A DNA stretch of 64,000 nt from Syntrophaceticus sp050949745. GTDB lineage: Bacteria; Bacillota; DSM-12270; Thermacetogeniales; Thermacetogeniaceae. The notes below the pieces were generated by a model. The model did no database searches, was not told the origin of the DNA, and was given only the letters and a program-made list of their open reading frames with translations. The DNA is taken from positions 135,422-199,421 of the forward strand of contig JBMNGF010000001.1 of the NCBI GenBank assembly GCA_050949745.1, written 5' to 3'. Every line of letters begins with the position of its first letter. Position 1 is the stretch's first letter. The translations under genes were made by a program, and so were the position numbers. Below are positions 52,720 to 62,508 of this stretch, piece by piece.

Positions 52720-55188
52720 TTATATTTGTTTAGGGAGTGCCTCCCAAATCCTCATATCCTCTTGACCTAAAGACCAGATGGCAATTCCTCTAAGTTTCCA
52801 CCTATAAGCCGCTTCGTTTGACCAGTGAACAAGACTATCTACATCTTGATAATAGAGAATAGAAAAGCCATCAGCATCACCAAGGAAAAGTCTTGATAAC
52901 CAAATATTGATATCCTTTGGAATAACCTTTACTGTATAATCATTTCCACAGCTAAGAGGTAAAAGATCAGAATGGAAGAAGTCGTAGTCCATAGAAATGT
53001 CTTCGCTTCTCGTTGCAGATTCTTCTATATCACTATTAACAGTAAAAACTTGAAACTCGTTATCCCAAGTTACACCAGTTCTATTAAGTCTTCCATACTC
53101 AGTTTTACTCCCATCTGGAAATACCACATCAAATCTTTCATATGGCTCATAAGTCCATGAATCGCCCATTCTTAATAGTTCAGAAAGAATTCGACCATCA
53201 GAGCGAACTCCAGCATAACCTCCAATAAAACCACTAAGATTTGCTGTGAAACGAAGGATATTACTTGCTCCTGAATAAACTCTAACTCTATTACCTCGTA
53301 TCCTCATTTCGATGGTATACATCCTTGGGTTAGAGCGAAGTTCAGATGTTGGCGTTCTTCCTATTTCCGTATTATAACTAGCAAGTAGGGATGATCCTTT
53401 ATATAGCTCGATTCGCTGAGTATTATAATTTAAGCAACAGAAAACATCACCACAAAAAATCCCTGCCTTGCCACTAGATTCTTCAGTAAAAGCTATTCTA
53501 GCTCTTAGGTGGATATCAGAGAAGTTAGTGTAATTCCATGCAAGTTGTCCATAACCGTCAAGCTGAGAATAAGGCCTATTTGAAGTATCATTAGGGTTTT
53601 TCCATACATTCCACTCACCACTTAATGTTTTCCAATAGCTAGGAAGGAGTGGATTAGGATCTCTAAAATCTTCATACCAAACAAGTGCTGAATCTGGTTT
53701 TCTTCGAAGAACTTCTGTTGTTAATCTAAACCCTCTATCTGGTTCAGCCATTACACCATTAATGTCCTTAAACTTTCTAGGTGATAAGGTAAACTCAGCC
53801 TCACCAGCGAAGGGCTGTTCTTTAAAATTAGAGCAGACACGAAATCCATAAAACAGTACTCCAGGAACCCCAGTAGTTATGCTCACAGTATGAGTACCAG
53901 CTGAAAGAAAGACACTAGATGATAAAGAGAGCCAACAGGTAGAACGCCAATATGGCCACCATAATCTATTTTCAGTAAAATTTTTACTTACTCCATCAAG
54001 GGATATATTAATGCTATTCTTATCCCAAAAGGGAAATAAGATGCGAACAGCCACATCATATGTTCCAGAGTTAGCAATATTAAATTCATATTCAGCCTCA
54101 CCATCTTCACCAAGGGTTGCTGAGCTAGAGGATAGAATGACTCCTTCTGAATAGGTATCAGGGTTTGCCCCATCACGGTCAATATAGACCGTACCAAATT
54201 CTACTTCTTGCTCTTTACTATAAGCAGTTAAATATCTACGTCGGTTATAACTTTCTCCAAGGAGGGGATATGTTCTACCTGTTGCATCTGGCCCTTCCAT
54301 ATAATCGTATACATGGGGTAAAGCCCATGGCACTTTATCATAATCATCCCAATAAGCGATAATTGGAATCATGGGCTGTGGTGGACCATCGTCTGTAAAA
54401 TTATATCCTCCAGTCATCCAAAGCTGTGCCGCATAATAGGTATTAGAAACTCCACGATAAACATTACCTAAATTTGCAGGTGAATCATGAATTCGCCAGT
54501 TCCAACCATATGCAGGTAGCCCTAAAAATATCTTTTCTGGTGTCATAACCTTAGATGCATAATTATATATGCCTTCTAGCCAGTCCCTAGGGGATACAGG
54601 GCCAGGAGCAGAACCTGCCCATGCCATACCATAACTCATAATGGCTGCAGTATCACAATACGGATCTAAGTCCTCATAAACACACCAGTTCTCGCCACCA
54701 ACAGAACCCCCTACACTTGTCATTCCTGGCAAGCAAATATTAACTAGTTTTGATGAATTATAACCTTTAACAGTATTATAAATATCACGAAATAGAATAT
54801 TGGCAGCATCTTTATTTTCATATCCGCCGCCACGTTCTAAATCAATATCAACTCCGTCACACCAAGGGTATTTATTCATAATACGTATAATCTCAGTTAA
54901 AAACTTGTCTTTTGCTCCATTAGTATTATTTCTAAGAGCTGTAAAAATTGATGCTGTACCGTGATTCATAATAGTTAAGAGCCATTTAATATGTGGCCAT
55001 CTATTAATATAAGGTAGCATACTTGAAATACTTGTTCCTGTTTCAGTTATTGTTCCTGTAATATCTACTTCAAAAGTGAAAATGCCTACTGTATCTAAAC
55101 GATCACCATAATCTCTTAGTGCCTCATACATACGGGCATTGCCCATGAAAGACCATACCATGCACTTTTTACCTTGAAGATAATTCAT
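52720..55188 (-). CDS. tail-associated GH18 glycosidase with internal beta-domain insert
   Basis: An 822-residue protein. The N-terminal 340 residues form a GH18 barrel with a full catalytic motif D111-G-V-D114-I-D116-L-E118. The chain then enters about 400 residues of beta-sandwich/CBM-like text (VDGANPDTYSEGVILSSSSATLGEDGEAEYEF...). It returns at the end to GH18-like text (GIAIWSLGQEDMRIWEAL, the last barrel strand). The insert therefore appears to split the barrel. As a phage tail protein it probably cuts cell-wall or capsule polysaccharide during adsorption. Confidence 0.85.
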   Translation of the reverse strand: MNYLQGKKCMVWSFMGNARMYEALRDYGDRLDTVGIFTFEVDITGTITETGTSISSMLPYINRWPHIKWLLTIMNHGTASIFTALRNNTNGAKDKFLTEIIRIMNKYPWCDGVDIDLERGGGYENKDAANILFRDIYNTVKGYNSSKLVNICLPGMTSVGGSVGGENWCVYEDLDPYCDTAAIMSYGMAWAGSAPGPVSPRDWLEGIYNYASKVMTPEKIFLGLPAYGWNWRIHDSPANLGNVYRGVSNTYYAAQLWMTGGYNFTDDGPPQPMIPIIAYWDDYDKVPWALPHVYDYMEGPDATGRTYPLLGESYNRRRYLTAYSKEQEVEFGTVYIDRDGANPDTYSEGVILSSSSATLGEDGEAEYEFNIANSGTYDVAVRILFPFWDKNSINISLDGVSKNFTENRLWWPYWRSTCWLSLSSSVFLSAGTHTVSITTGVPGVLFYGFRVCSNFKEQPFAGEAEFTLSPRKFKDINGVMAEPDRGFRLTTEVLRRKPDSALVWYEDFRDPNPLLPSYWKTLSGEWNVWKNPNDTSNRPYSQLDGYGQLAWNYTNFSDIHLRARIAFTEESSGKAGIFCGDVFCCLNYNTQRIELYKGSSLLASYNTEIGRTPTSELRSNPRMYTIEMRIRGNRVRVYSGASNILRFTANLSGFIGGYAGVRSDGRILSELLRMGDSWTYEPYERFDVVFPDGSKTEYGRLNRTGVTWDNEFQVFTVNSDIEESATRSEDISMDYDFFHSDLLPLSCGNDYTVKVIPKDINIWLSRLFLGDADGFSILYYQDVDSLVHWSNEAAYRWKLRGIAIWSLGQEDMRIWEALPKQI

Positions 55189-55766
55189 AGGCGTTCACTT
55201 CCTTCTTGCATTTCTTGAAACTCAAATAAAACCCTTGCAGATTTACCATCCTCAAGCGTTACTATATGCTTACTATCACCTGCTGCTGTATATTGAAAAA
55301 AGCCCTCTTTCTCAGTAGGGCTACCATTTTTAAGGCACTCTCGTGTTGATGCTTTTATTGAAATCTCATCATCTTTATTCACAGAGGATTTAAGATTTAA
55401 TCTGTGAGCACCAGCACTTTGAGATAATTCAATACTACCACTAGCCATGTTTTGAATAGGGTATATATGACAATCAAGACCTGCTGATGTACTGCCTAAA
55501 TTAAAAAGGACAAGTGTTTCTTTACTTCTCACAATACCGTTATAAAATCTAACAGGAACAATGATGCCATCCACACGATATTTTTTAAGCATTGTTTCTG
55601 TATTAGGAGTATAGCCTGTTAATTTATCACCTTCTTGGACTTGAATATCTGTAAAGTATACCTTTCCTGTGCAATCAGTAATAAAGGGTTTTACAGCTAT
55701 ACTAAATATCTTTTTATTTTCTTTTAAATTAATAGTCTCAGAAAACCTTGTAAAAATAGCTGCCAT
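55185..55766 (-). CDS. phage tail accessory protein, 193 aa
   Basis: Unrecognised; overlaps the GH18 gene by 4 nt. The first 60 residues contain FSIAVKPFITDCTGKVYFTDIQVQEGDKLTGYTPN, which recurs in the 62-aa protein at 55775. The rest is beta-rich with MASGSIELSQSAGAHRLNLKSSV. Probably part of the tail tip or baseplate, judged by its place between Tal and GH18 genes. Confidence 0.65.
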   Translation of the reverse strand: MAAIFTRFSETINLKENKKIFSIAVKPFITDCTGKVYFTDIQVQEGDKLTGYTPNTETMLKKYRVDGIIVPVRFYNGIVRSKETLVLFNLGSTSAGLDCHIYPIQNMASGSIELSQSAGAHRLNLKSSVNKDDEISIKASTRECLKNGSPTEKEGFFQYTAAGDSKHIVTLEDGKSARVLFEFQEMQEGSERL

Positions 55767-55774
55767 TTCTTCAC

Positions 55775-55963
55775 CTACCCGTCAAGTGTCCATTTGATTT
55801 CTGAAACATGACCAGCCCAACCAGTAGCAATGGAGCCGCCTTGTAAAAATAAATCTGTAAAATAAACAGCCCCAGTACAATCAGAAACAAATAATCGGAT
55901 AGTCAGAGATTTAATTCTTTTACTAGATGAAATATTATGGGCTGTTTGATTAAAAAACACCAT
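55775..55963 (-). CDS. phage tail accessory protein, 62 aa
   Basis: A 62-residue protein sharing the module hxhxxFhSDCTGAVYFTDLFLQGG with the N-terminus of its neighbour. It may be a truncated paralogue or a stand-alone adaptor. It sits 14 nt after the Tal-like gene and 8 nt before the neighbour. Confidence 0.6.
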   Translation of the reverse strand: MVFFNQTAHNISSSKRIKSLTIRLFVSDCTGAVYFTDLFLQGGSIATGWAGHVSEIKWTLDG

Positions 55964-55977
55964 TACAATGCTCCTTC

Positions 55978-58500
55978 CTAAAATAGTTCAATAAGTCTAG
56001 TTTCAGTTGTCCCATCTTCATATTCAATAAGCACTTCAATTCCTACTTGACCATTCGTACCTTTTTGAAGATTCTCTGATGCTATTTGAGCAGATATTGT
56101 ATAACTTCTTCTATTTGCAGGATAAACAGTCTGAGATAAACTCTTTGTCATACCTAGAACTCCCTCAGCCATAAATGAAGCATCTCCCGACACTCCATTA
56201 TTAGGATCAACAGTAAACCCAGAATTAAGCCAGTAGGTCATACCATCATCAGCTCTTGAGTTTCTTAGGTGGTTAAATGGAACTAAATCCTTCACTTCTT
56301 GTCTATCAAGAACATCAGTAGAGGATAGAATGTCTGCTGCTTTATCCCATTGGGCTGAGGAATCACCTAGTTCTCTTAGTTTAGTTGATAACTCCAGCAC
56401 CGTCTTCCATGGTTCTTGTAAATTATATTGCCTGCGAACAACTCTTGTTTTTACTAATAGATTTAATTCTTTATCATGAACAGTTACAATATCTCCTAGT
56501 TTCCAAGTTTCATGTTCATATCCAGTTAGAACGGATAAGTCCATAGCTGATAGGACATAGGAAATTCTAGGCTTAGCATACTGACCTAGACGCATATTGG
56601 CAAACTCAAGCATCTGATAGGGGTTAGTAAAGGAGGAGGCATCAAGCGTTCCTACCCTTACTTCAGATGAATAAGAAAAGTCTTCTACATACTCCTTATT
56701 TCCATTAATCGATGCAAAAGTCATCCCGTCTTTACCATAAACATAAAGCCTGGTAATAAGGCTTCTTGTATCTACGACTCGCTCTATACTTTTCATATTC
56801 TTTTTATATGAAAATAGTGCTCCGCTATCAGTCCCACCAAAGGTCAAAAGGTGGACGAGGCGATTAGCACTATCAAAAATTAAATCACCACCATGAATAT
56901 TTTGAGTAGCCCTAAGGATAGATAAAGCATTCTTTTCTGTAGATTGCCAAGTTCTCTTTGTAGTTACCGTGACATTTCCTACTGACCAGCCTGTTCCAAG
57001 TAAGGCATAATTCATAGGAGCATCAGGAGTTTCAGCAATAAAGTCTCTTGCTTCTTTTTCTGTACTAAATGATAAATCATAAAAGGCGGCTTCTGCATAA
57101 ACAATAGTTACTACTTTGCCATCAGAACTCTTTTCATCTTTTATAGTCCTTATACGATAGACAGCATTTACAATTTGAACTTGCTTTTCATTATCTAATG
57201 TTTCCCTTTTAGGGTCATGGAAGGGAAGTTTAAATTCTAAAATATCAGCACCGTTTACTTCACTTGTAACTAAAATATCAAAAGCATTATCAAGTACCGA
57301 TTCCCATGCTCCATCAGAATTTAATACTACTGGCCTTGCAAAACCTAATTTTTCATAAGGTGGTCTTGGGATATCATGAAGTTGTATTTCTAAAAGTTTA
57401 GGAGTCTTACTTGAATCCTGTGTTGTTAATGTGATCCTGTAACGAATATAAGCTTTATTTGGTGATTGCAACTCACCACTTGAACCAATGGTCTGCCATG
57501 CAGTCCAGCTATCCAAATCATCTGAAGTAGAAGTTTCAACTAAACTTATAGAAGTTATTCCTGCAGTATATTCACTTGTTACAGAAACCCTGCCAGTTCC
57601 AGAAAGATTACAAATAGCCGCTGTTGTATATAAGATTCCACTTGAAGGATAAGAGCCATCAGTTTCTTTTAATAAAACAGCTCCTGCTTCTTTGATAGCA
57701 TCTACATCTGAGGAACTATCTCCACCATTAGCAAGTAGTGAAGATTTAAAATAAAAAATAAGATCATCCATATTTAAATCAGAATCTTTTTCATAAAACC
57801 AATCATCAAAACCACCAGCGTAATAATAAGTATTTGCATGCATCCCCATTACAATATCTGCGGTGCATGATTTATTTAATTCACCAGTAAAGCTCCTAAT
57901 TGGAGATTGCCAAACAGCACCATCACTACGATCACAAAGTAAGTTTTGTACTTGTTTATTATTTACTTCGATAATGGAAGCAAAGAAGTACCAACCGTTG
58001 TTCTTTAGAGTGATGGGAGGTGTTTCTGATTGATCATAAATCAGTGTTCCCGAAGCATTATATAGCATTAGTCGTGGTCGCCCTTGATATAAAGATATAT
58101 AAAATATTGGCTGACCAGGACCCTGTCTAGTATTAAAAATGGGGATAAAGGTCTGACCAATGGAATAAGTGGTAGGGTTTATCCAACCACCTACAACTAT
58201 TTTTTCTCCTAAATCAGTAAAAAAGCCACCATCATTGGTAGCTATTAAATGAGTTTTTTCACTTGTTGGATTAATGATGTTTTGCCTAAAAAACCTGCCT
58301 AGTCTACTTGCAGGAAAAGATGCAGATGTTCCTGACCAAGCTGATACATAAAAGTCTCTGTTAAATCCAGAGGCATCTGCAATCATATTATTACTATCTG
58401 GTGCAGTTTCGTTGAATCTCCAAAGAGCCACAGTTTTATTACTAACAGGAAATTCTCCTGTAAAGTCTACTTGTGAAGTCAATACTGATTTTATAGCCAA
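55978..58500 (-). CDS. Tal-like prophage tail/endopeptidase protein with LamG-type domain
   Basis: About 840 residues. The N-terminus (about 20-270) is a LamG/concanavalin-like domain (ALWRFNETAPDSNN, GGWINPTT). The middle (about 380-750) has the phage tail Tal/minor structural text (VTSEVNGADILEFKLPFHDPKRE, RSLITRLYVYGKDGMTF, TWKLGDIVTVHDKELNL, VLELSTKLRELGD). The C-terminus is a CBM-like domain (NGVSGDASFMAEG). It forms the tail tip. TTG 58500 is the likely start, with GGAGGTGA upstream. Confidence 0.85.
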   Translation of the reverse strand: MAIKSVLTSQVDFTGEFPVSNKTVALWRFNETAPDSNNMIADASGFNRDFYVSAWSGTSASFPASRLGRFFRQNIINPTSEKTHLIATNDGGFFTDLGEKIVVGGWINPTTYSIGQTFIPIFNTRQGPGQPIFYISLYQGRPRLMLYNASGTLIYDQSETPPITLKNNGWYFFASIIEVNNKQVQNLLCDRSDGAVWQSPIRSFTGELNKSCTADIVMGMHANTYYYAGGFDDWFYEKDSDLNMDDLIFYFKSSLLANGGDSSSDVDAIKEAGAVLLKETDGSYPSSGILYTTAAICNLSGTGRVSVTSEYTAGITSISLVETSTSDDLDSWTAWQTIGSSGELQSPNKAYIRYRITLTTQDSSKTPKLLEIQLHDIPRPPYEKLGFARPVVLNSDGAWESVLDNAFDILVTSEVNGADILEFKLPFHDPKRETLDNEKQVQIVNAVYRIRTIKDEKSSDGKVVTIVYAEAAFYDLSFSTEKEARDFIAETPDAPMNYALLGTGWSVGNVTVTTKRTWQSTEKNALSILRATQNIHGGDLIFDSANRLVHLLTFGGTDSGALFSYKKNMKSIERVVDTRSLITRLYVYGKDGMTFASINGNKEYVEDFSYSSEVRVGTLDASSFTNPYQMLEFANMRLGQYAKPRISYVLSAMDLSVLTGYEHETWKLGDIVTVHDKELNLLVKTRVVRRQYNLQEPWKTVLELSTKLRELGDSSAQWDKAADILSSTDVLDRQEVKDLVPFNHLRNSRADDGMTYWLNSGFTVDPNNGVSGDASFMAEGVLGMTKSLSQTVYPANRRSYTISAQIASENLQKGTNGQVGIEVLIEYEDGTTETRLIELF

Positions 58501-58505
58501 AGTCA

Positions 58506-59279
58506 TCACCTCCAACAGCTATTTGCTAAAATGTTTAATTCTGAAAAAGTTGCATTATTGGTGTTTATTATAATTTCATTGCTTCCTTTATTTAGAATAG
58601 GGAAATTAAGTTCATCTAAAATAGGCAATCCATTTCTTAGTGTATTGCCGTTTAAATCAGTAACTTTTGCAGTCAGCAATAAACTATCTATGACTAAAAT
58701 TTCATTTGAAGCTAGTCTTCCTATAAGCTTTAACTCTTCATCATTTGTAGTGATTGTCACAAAAGACGATGATGAACTATCAATATTTCCTTTTAGCTGA
58801 TAAATAGGGTAAGAATTAATATTTCCTATATTTCGCACTAATTCATGAGAGCCTGTTGTAGAAAAAATAAATTGCTCATCTGTTATTGCATAGCCGTTAG
58901 GGTCTGGGCAAATAAAGGTTAATTCAAAGGAGCCTGCACTACTTAATATTCTTTCACAATCTATTTCTGTATTTAATCTTGCTAAAAAGAATCTGTCAGG
59001 CACATCATCTAGAACTAATTGTTTTAGCCCTTCCAAAGGATTTAGCCATGCAGATATATCATCTAGTACTTTTACTAGGTTTTCAAAAGTTCTTTGAGGA
59101 TAAATATTGCAATTAACTTTAATATACCTTTCAGAGCTGTCACATCCAAAATCAGCAATACCTACTTTACCAGGAACAATCTCATAAGAATTTCTAAGGG
59201 GAGGAGATGCTTGCCAGCTTGTAAGTCTTGCTTTTAGTTTCATGTTTTTAGAATGAATACCATTATACATAAAGCCCAT
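58506..59279 (-). CDS. distal tail protein (Dit-like)
   Basis: A 257-residue siphovirus Dit/phage-tail-family protein, recognisable from NGIHSKNMKLKARLTSWQASPPLRNSYEIVPGKVGIADFG, the GGLKQLVLDDVPDRFFLARL-like segment and SFELTFICPDPNGYA. It forms the ring joining the tail tube to the tip and lies in the canonical position between tape measure and Tal. Its start, ATG 59279, follows AGGAGG after the tape-measure end. Confidence 0.9.
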   Translation of the reverse strand: MGFMYNGIHSKNMKLKARLTSWQASPPLRNSYEIVPGKVGIADFGCDSSERYIKVNCNIYPQRTFENLVKVLDDISAWLNPLEGLKQLVLDDVPDRFFLARLNTEIDCERILSSAGSFELTFICPDPNGYAITDEQFIFSTTGSHELVRNIGNINSYPIYQLKGNIDSSSSSFVTITTNDEELKLIGRLASNEILVIDSLLLTAKVTDLNGNTLRNGLPILDELNFPILNKGSNEIIINTNNATFSELNILANSCWR

Positions 59280-59291
59280 ACATCAACCTCC

Positions 59292-61913
59292 TTATACTGT
59301 GATAAATCTTCCTTGAGCTCTAGAGCCTGTTTGCATTAAATTATATAATTCTTGTGAAACCTTTCTAATATCATCTTCACTTCTTACAATCATTTGCTGA
59401 ACTGTAACAAGTGGTCCCGTATTCATGGATGGGGCAAGTCCACCAGTTCCATTTACATTAACTTTGGAATTTATATCAAAGTCTGTAGGGATGGCATCCT
59501 TGAATATCTCCTGAAACCTTATTCATTGCCCTATCAAAACCTTCCCCTAAGACCATTCAGCCATATTATCACCAATACCTGCAAAGACAGTAGAAGGTGA
59601 TTTAATACCAAGAACTCCTTTAACACCACTTACAATTCCACCTACGAAACCACTAATCTTATCCTTAATCCAAGATACCATCGAGGAGATGCCATTCCAT
59701 AAACCAGTTACTATATTTTTACCTACTTGAACTATTGAAATTGCTGCTTTTCCAATGCCAGTAATAATAGCTGTTATAATTTGAGGGATTGCTGCTACAA
59801 GCTGTGGTATTGCTTTTATTAATCCAACGGCAAGCTGAAGTACAATCTTAATTCCCATATCAATAATAAGAGGAAGATTGTTTGTAATAAAATTAATTAT
59901 CCCACTTATTATTTTTGGTAGTGCTTCTATTAACCTTGGCAGAGCATCAACTAATCCCTTAGCCAGTCCCATGATTATTTGCAAAGCTGCGTTAAGTATC
60001 TGATCCATATTATTTAATAAGGTATCAACTATTAAAATTATAGCCTCAACAATTGATGGAATTAATTCTGGCAAGGCATCTGCAATTCCTAGAGCAAGGG
60101 CTACAACTATTTGTATAGCTGCCTCAATAAGTAGAGGTAAGTTCTCAATAATAAATTCTGCTACTGTAGTTACCAAATAAACCACCATTTCAATTAAAGG
60201 TTCAATATTGCCTACTATGGCATCAATAATACCTGTTAGAAGTGCAATAGCCCCTTCTAAAAGTGGAGGTAAGAGAGTAGGCAGTAAAGCTACTAATACA
60301 TTCACAAGTTCAGTTAGCATGATGGAAACCATTTCAATAACTTCAGGGAGGTATTCACTAATTTTTTTAATTCCATCCATTAAAAAAGATGATATTCTCT
60401 CGCCAATGGCGGTAATATCACCTTCCTGAAAACCATCATTTAAAATTGCTGTTACATCTCTTACAAGGGAAGTCACATCCCCAACAACCTCACCAGCCAT
60501 ATCTGAAAACTGCTCGCCAATTGTTATTTGTAACCCTTCATAAGCTGATTTTAAACTTCGAACAGAACCTGCAAGTCCGCTTTCCATGGTTTCAGACATT
60601 TGCACAGCTGCACCTTCAGCATTGGCAAGTTCGTTATAGAGGTTATTCATCTCATCGCCAGTACCAGATAAAAGTGCGTTAACTGCTGCAAGGTCTTGTT
60701 TGTTAAAGATGTTACTCAGTGCATTCATTTTATCTGATTCGGATAGACCACCAAGTTTTTCATTTAGGTCTTCAAAGATTTCATTCATTTCACGAATATT
60801 ACCCGATGAGTCTGTCACACTAATCCCTAAAGAATCTAGCTCTTTTGTTGCAGCAGAAGTCGGAGAAGTAAGGGACATAATAACATTTCTAAGTTTTGTT
60901 CCACCTTCTGAGCCCTTGATACCACGGTTTGCAAGAACACCAAGCATGACATTTAATGTATCAAGTTCTTGTCCTGCATTTTTCATGGTGGCCCCAGCCA
61001 CTAAGATACCTTCCCCAAGTTGCTGAACATCGGTATTAGACTTTTGAGAAGTCCTAGCCATCATGTCCATATAGGAATCCATATCTGAAATCTCAAGTCC
61101 TAAGGCTGCCATAGAGTCAGTAACAAGATCTGATGCTTTGGCTAAATCCATGCCACCTGCAGCTGCTAGGGTTAAAACTCCTGGAAGTGCATCAATGGCC
61201 TGTTCAGCATCATAACCAGCGAGGGCTAGGTAGTTTAAGGCATCAGCCGATTCGGAAGCAGAAAATCTTGTACTAGCACCAGCCTCTTTAGCTGCCTCTG
61301 AAAGTTTTTTAAATGCCTCTTCGCCTTCCACGCCAGTAAGTCCCATAGTTGCTTGCACTTGTTTCATGGAATCTTCATAGTCAGCGTAAACATTCAAAGA
61401 GTCCTTTATCCATTTGCCTGTAGCTACAGCACCTGCACCTATTGCAGCCATAGCTGCTGCAGCCGCTTTTAGTCCTGCAACTAGGGTTTTACCAGCAATT
61501 TCTCCAGCCTGTTTTAAGCCACCTACAAGTTTATCAAGCTTTTCTCTATTGAGCCTTTTTACTTCTTCTTGAGATTCTTTTAATTCACGTTCCATATTAT
61601 TTAGTTCGGCATTGGCATTGTTAAGCTGTGTCTGCCAAGAGAGAGTTCTTCTATCATTTTCACCAAAGGAGGCGGCAGCATTAGAGAATGCTTTTTCTAA
61701 AGTAGAGACTTTTTCTTTTTGTGCATCTATTTCTTTATTAAGCTGGTTGTTTCTAGCTGTAATGGCTTGAATGGATTTGTCGTTTTTATCAAACTCAGAG
61801 GATACAAGTTTCATTTCTGAGCCAAGTACTCTGAAACTTTGATTTATTTCTCTAAGGGCATTTTTAAACTGCTTTTCACCCTCAATACCAATTTTAAATC
61901 CAAAGTCTGACAC
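59292..61913 (-). pseudogene. tape measure protein, 3' end frameshifted
   Basis: Phage tail tape measure gene, intact for 788 codons to a TAG at 59547, with an N-terminal coiled coil, the TP901-type domain (ADYEDSMKQVQATMGLTGV..., ALAGYDAEQAIDAL...) and a long hydrophobic repeat of LPxLIxxxIxII. The natural end (EGLGEGFDRAMNKVSGDIQ, then DAIPTDFDINSKVNVNG) is still encoded downstream to 59292, but in shifted frames. Three apparent single-base insertions at about 59563 (T), 59557 (A) and 59510 (G) restore the phase overall. Mutation or sequencing error. Confidence 0.85.
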
Positions 61914-61925
61914 CTTACCACCTCC

Positions 61926-62129
61926 TTAGATTCCCATAGGAATAATCTCATCAATAGAAACTTCTCTTTTAGGCTTTGCCATTCCAGTAAATTGCTTGTG
62001 AATTTCCCATTGATCCAAAAGCTCCCCTATTGGCATAAGCCAAACATCTGACTCTGGTCTATGAAGCTGAGTTACTCCATAATAAATAAGTCGAGCAAAC
62101 AATTCTTCATCGCTTACTCGACTTGCTCG
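61926..62129 (-). CDS. tail chaperone T domain, made by -1 frameshift (gpGT)
   Basis: This 67-codon frame has no start of its own. It is read by ribosomes slipping at AAAAAAC (62135-62129) into the -1 frame after gene G codon 123, giving a 190-residue fusion. Its text (SDEELFARLIYYGVTQLHRPESDVWLMPIGELLDQWE) is typical of Firmicute tail assembly T domains. It chaperones the tape measure gene product encoded next, whose ribosome site AGGAGGTGG follows the TAA at 61926. Confidence 0.85.
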   Translation of the reverse strand, partial: RASRVSDEELFARLIYYGVTQLHRPESDVWLMPIGELLDQWEIHKQFTGMAKPKREVSIDEIIPMGI

Positions 62130-62497
62130 TTTTTTGAGTTTTCGTCCTCTGATTCTATATGTCTTTTAGTTCCTTTAAACATAGCCTCCATAATTGCATC
62201 TTTATATGTTGCCAACTCATGAGGGGAGGTTAGAAGCTCTACATCATCTTCGGTTAATAGTTCTTCCTTTTCTCCATTAAGTCTGTTATTAATTAAAATG
62301 CTTTGATTAGCCAAAAGTGCAATAAGCCAGACAATTTCATCTAGGGCCATCTCAAAGTTTTCTGCCTTCATTAACTTTTCACCAAGATTTTCTAGACCGC
62401 CATAACGTTTCGCTATTTCCTTTGTTGCCTTTGTAGTTAAAATAAGGCGATATTCTTTGCCACCTATAGTTATCAGGCTACTACGCTCTTTGTCCAT
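62114..62497 (-). CDS. tail assembly chaperone G
   Basis: A 127-residue tail assembly chaperone (SLITIGGKEYRLILTTKATKEIAKRYGGLENLGEKL..., LIALLANQSILINN). It lies between major tail and tape measure genes, the fixed siphovirus order. Near its end is A-AAA-AAC, read in frame as TCA AAA AAC, the canonical -1 slippery heptamer. Confidence 0.9.
   Translation of the reverse strand: MDKERSSLITIGGKEYRLILTTKATKEIAKRYGGLENLGEKLMKAENFEMALDEIVWLIALLANQSILINNRLNGEKEELLTEDDVELLTSPHELATYKDAIMEAMFKGTKRHIESEDENSKNEQVE
62129..62135 (-). promoter_or_regulatory. programmed -1 frameshift site AAAAAAC
   Basis: Zero frame xxA AAA AAC, five codons before the G stop; the -1 frame is open for 67 codons encoding the T domain. 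Confidence 0.85.
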
Positions 62498-62508
62498 AAT
62501 ATTCCTCC

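Noticed and set aside
55185..58500. Diversity-generating retroelement at the tail genes
   Set aside because: No reverse transcriptase and no template/variable repeat pair could be seen; the shared module is only about 30 residues and coding in both genes.
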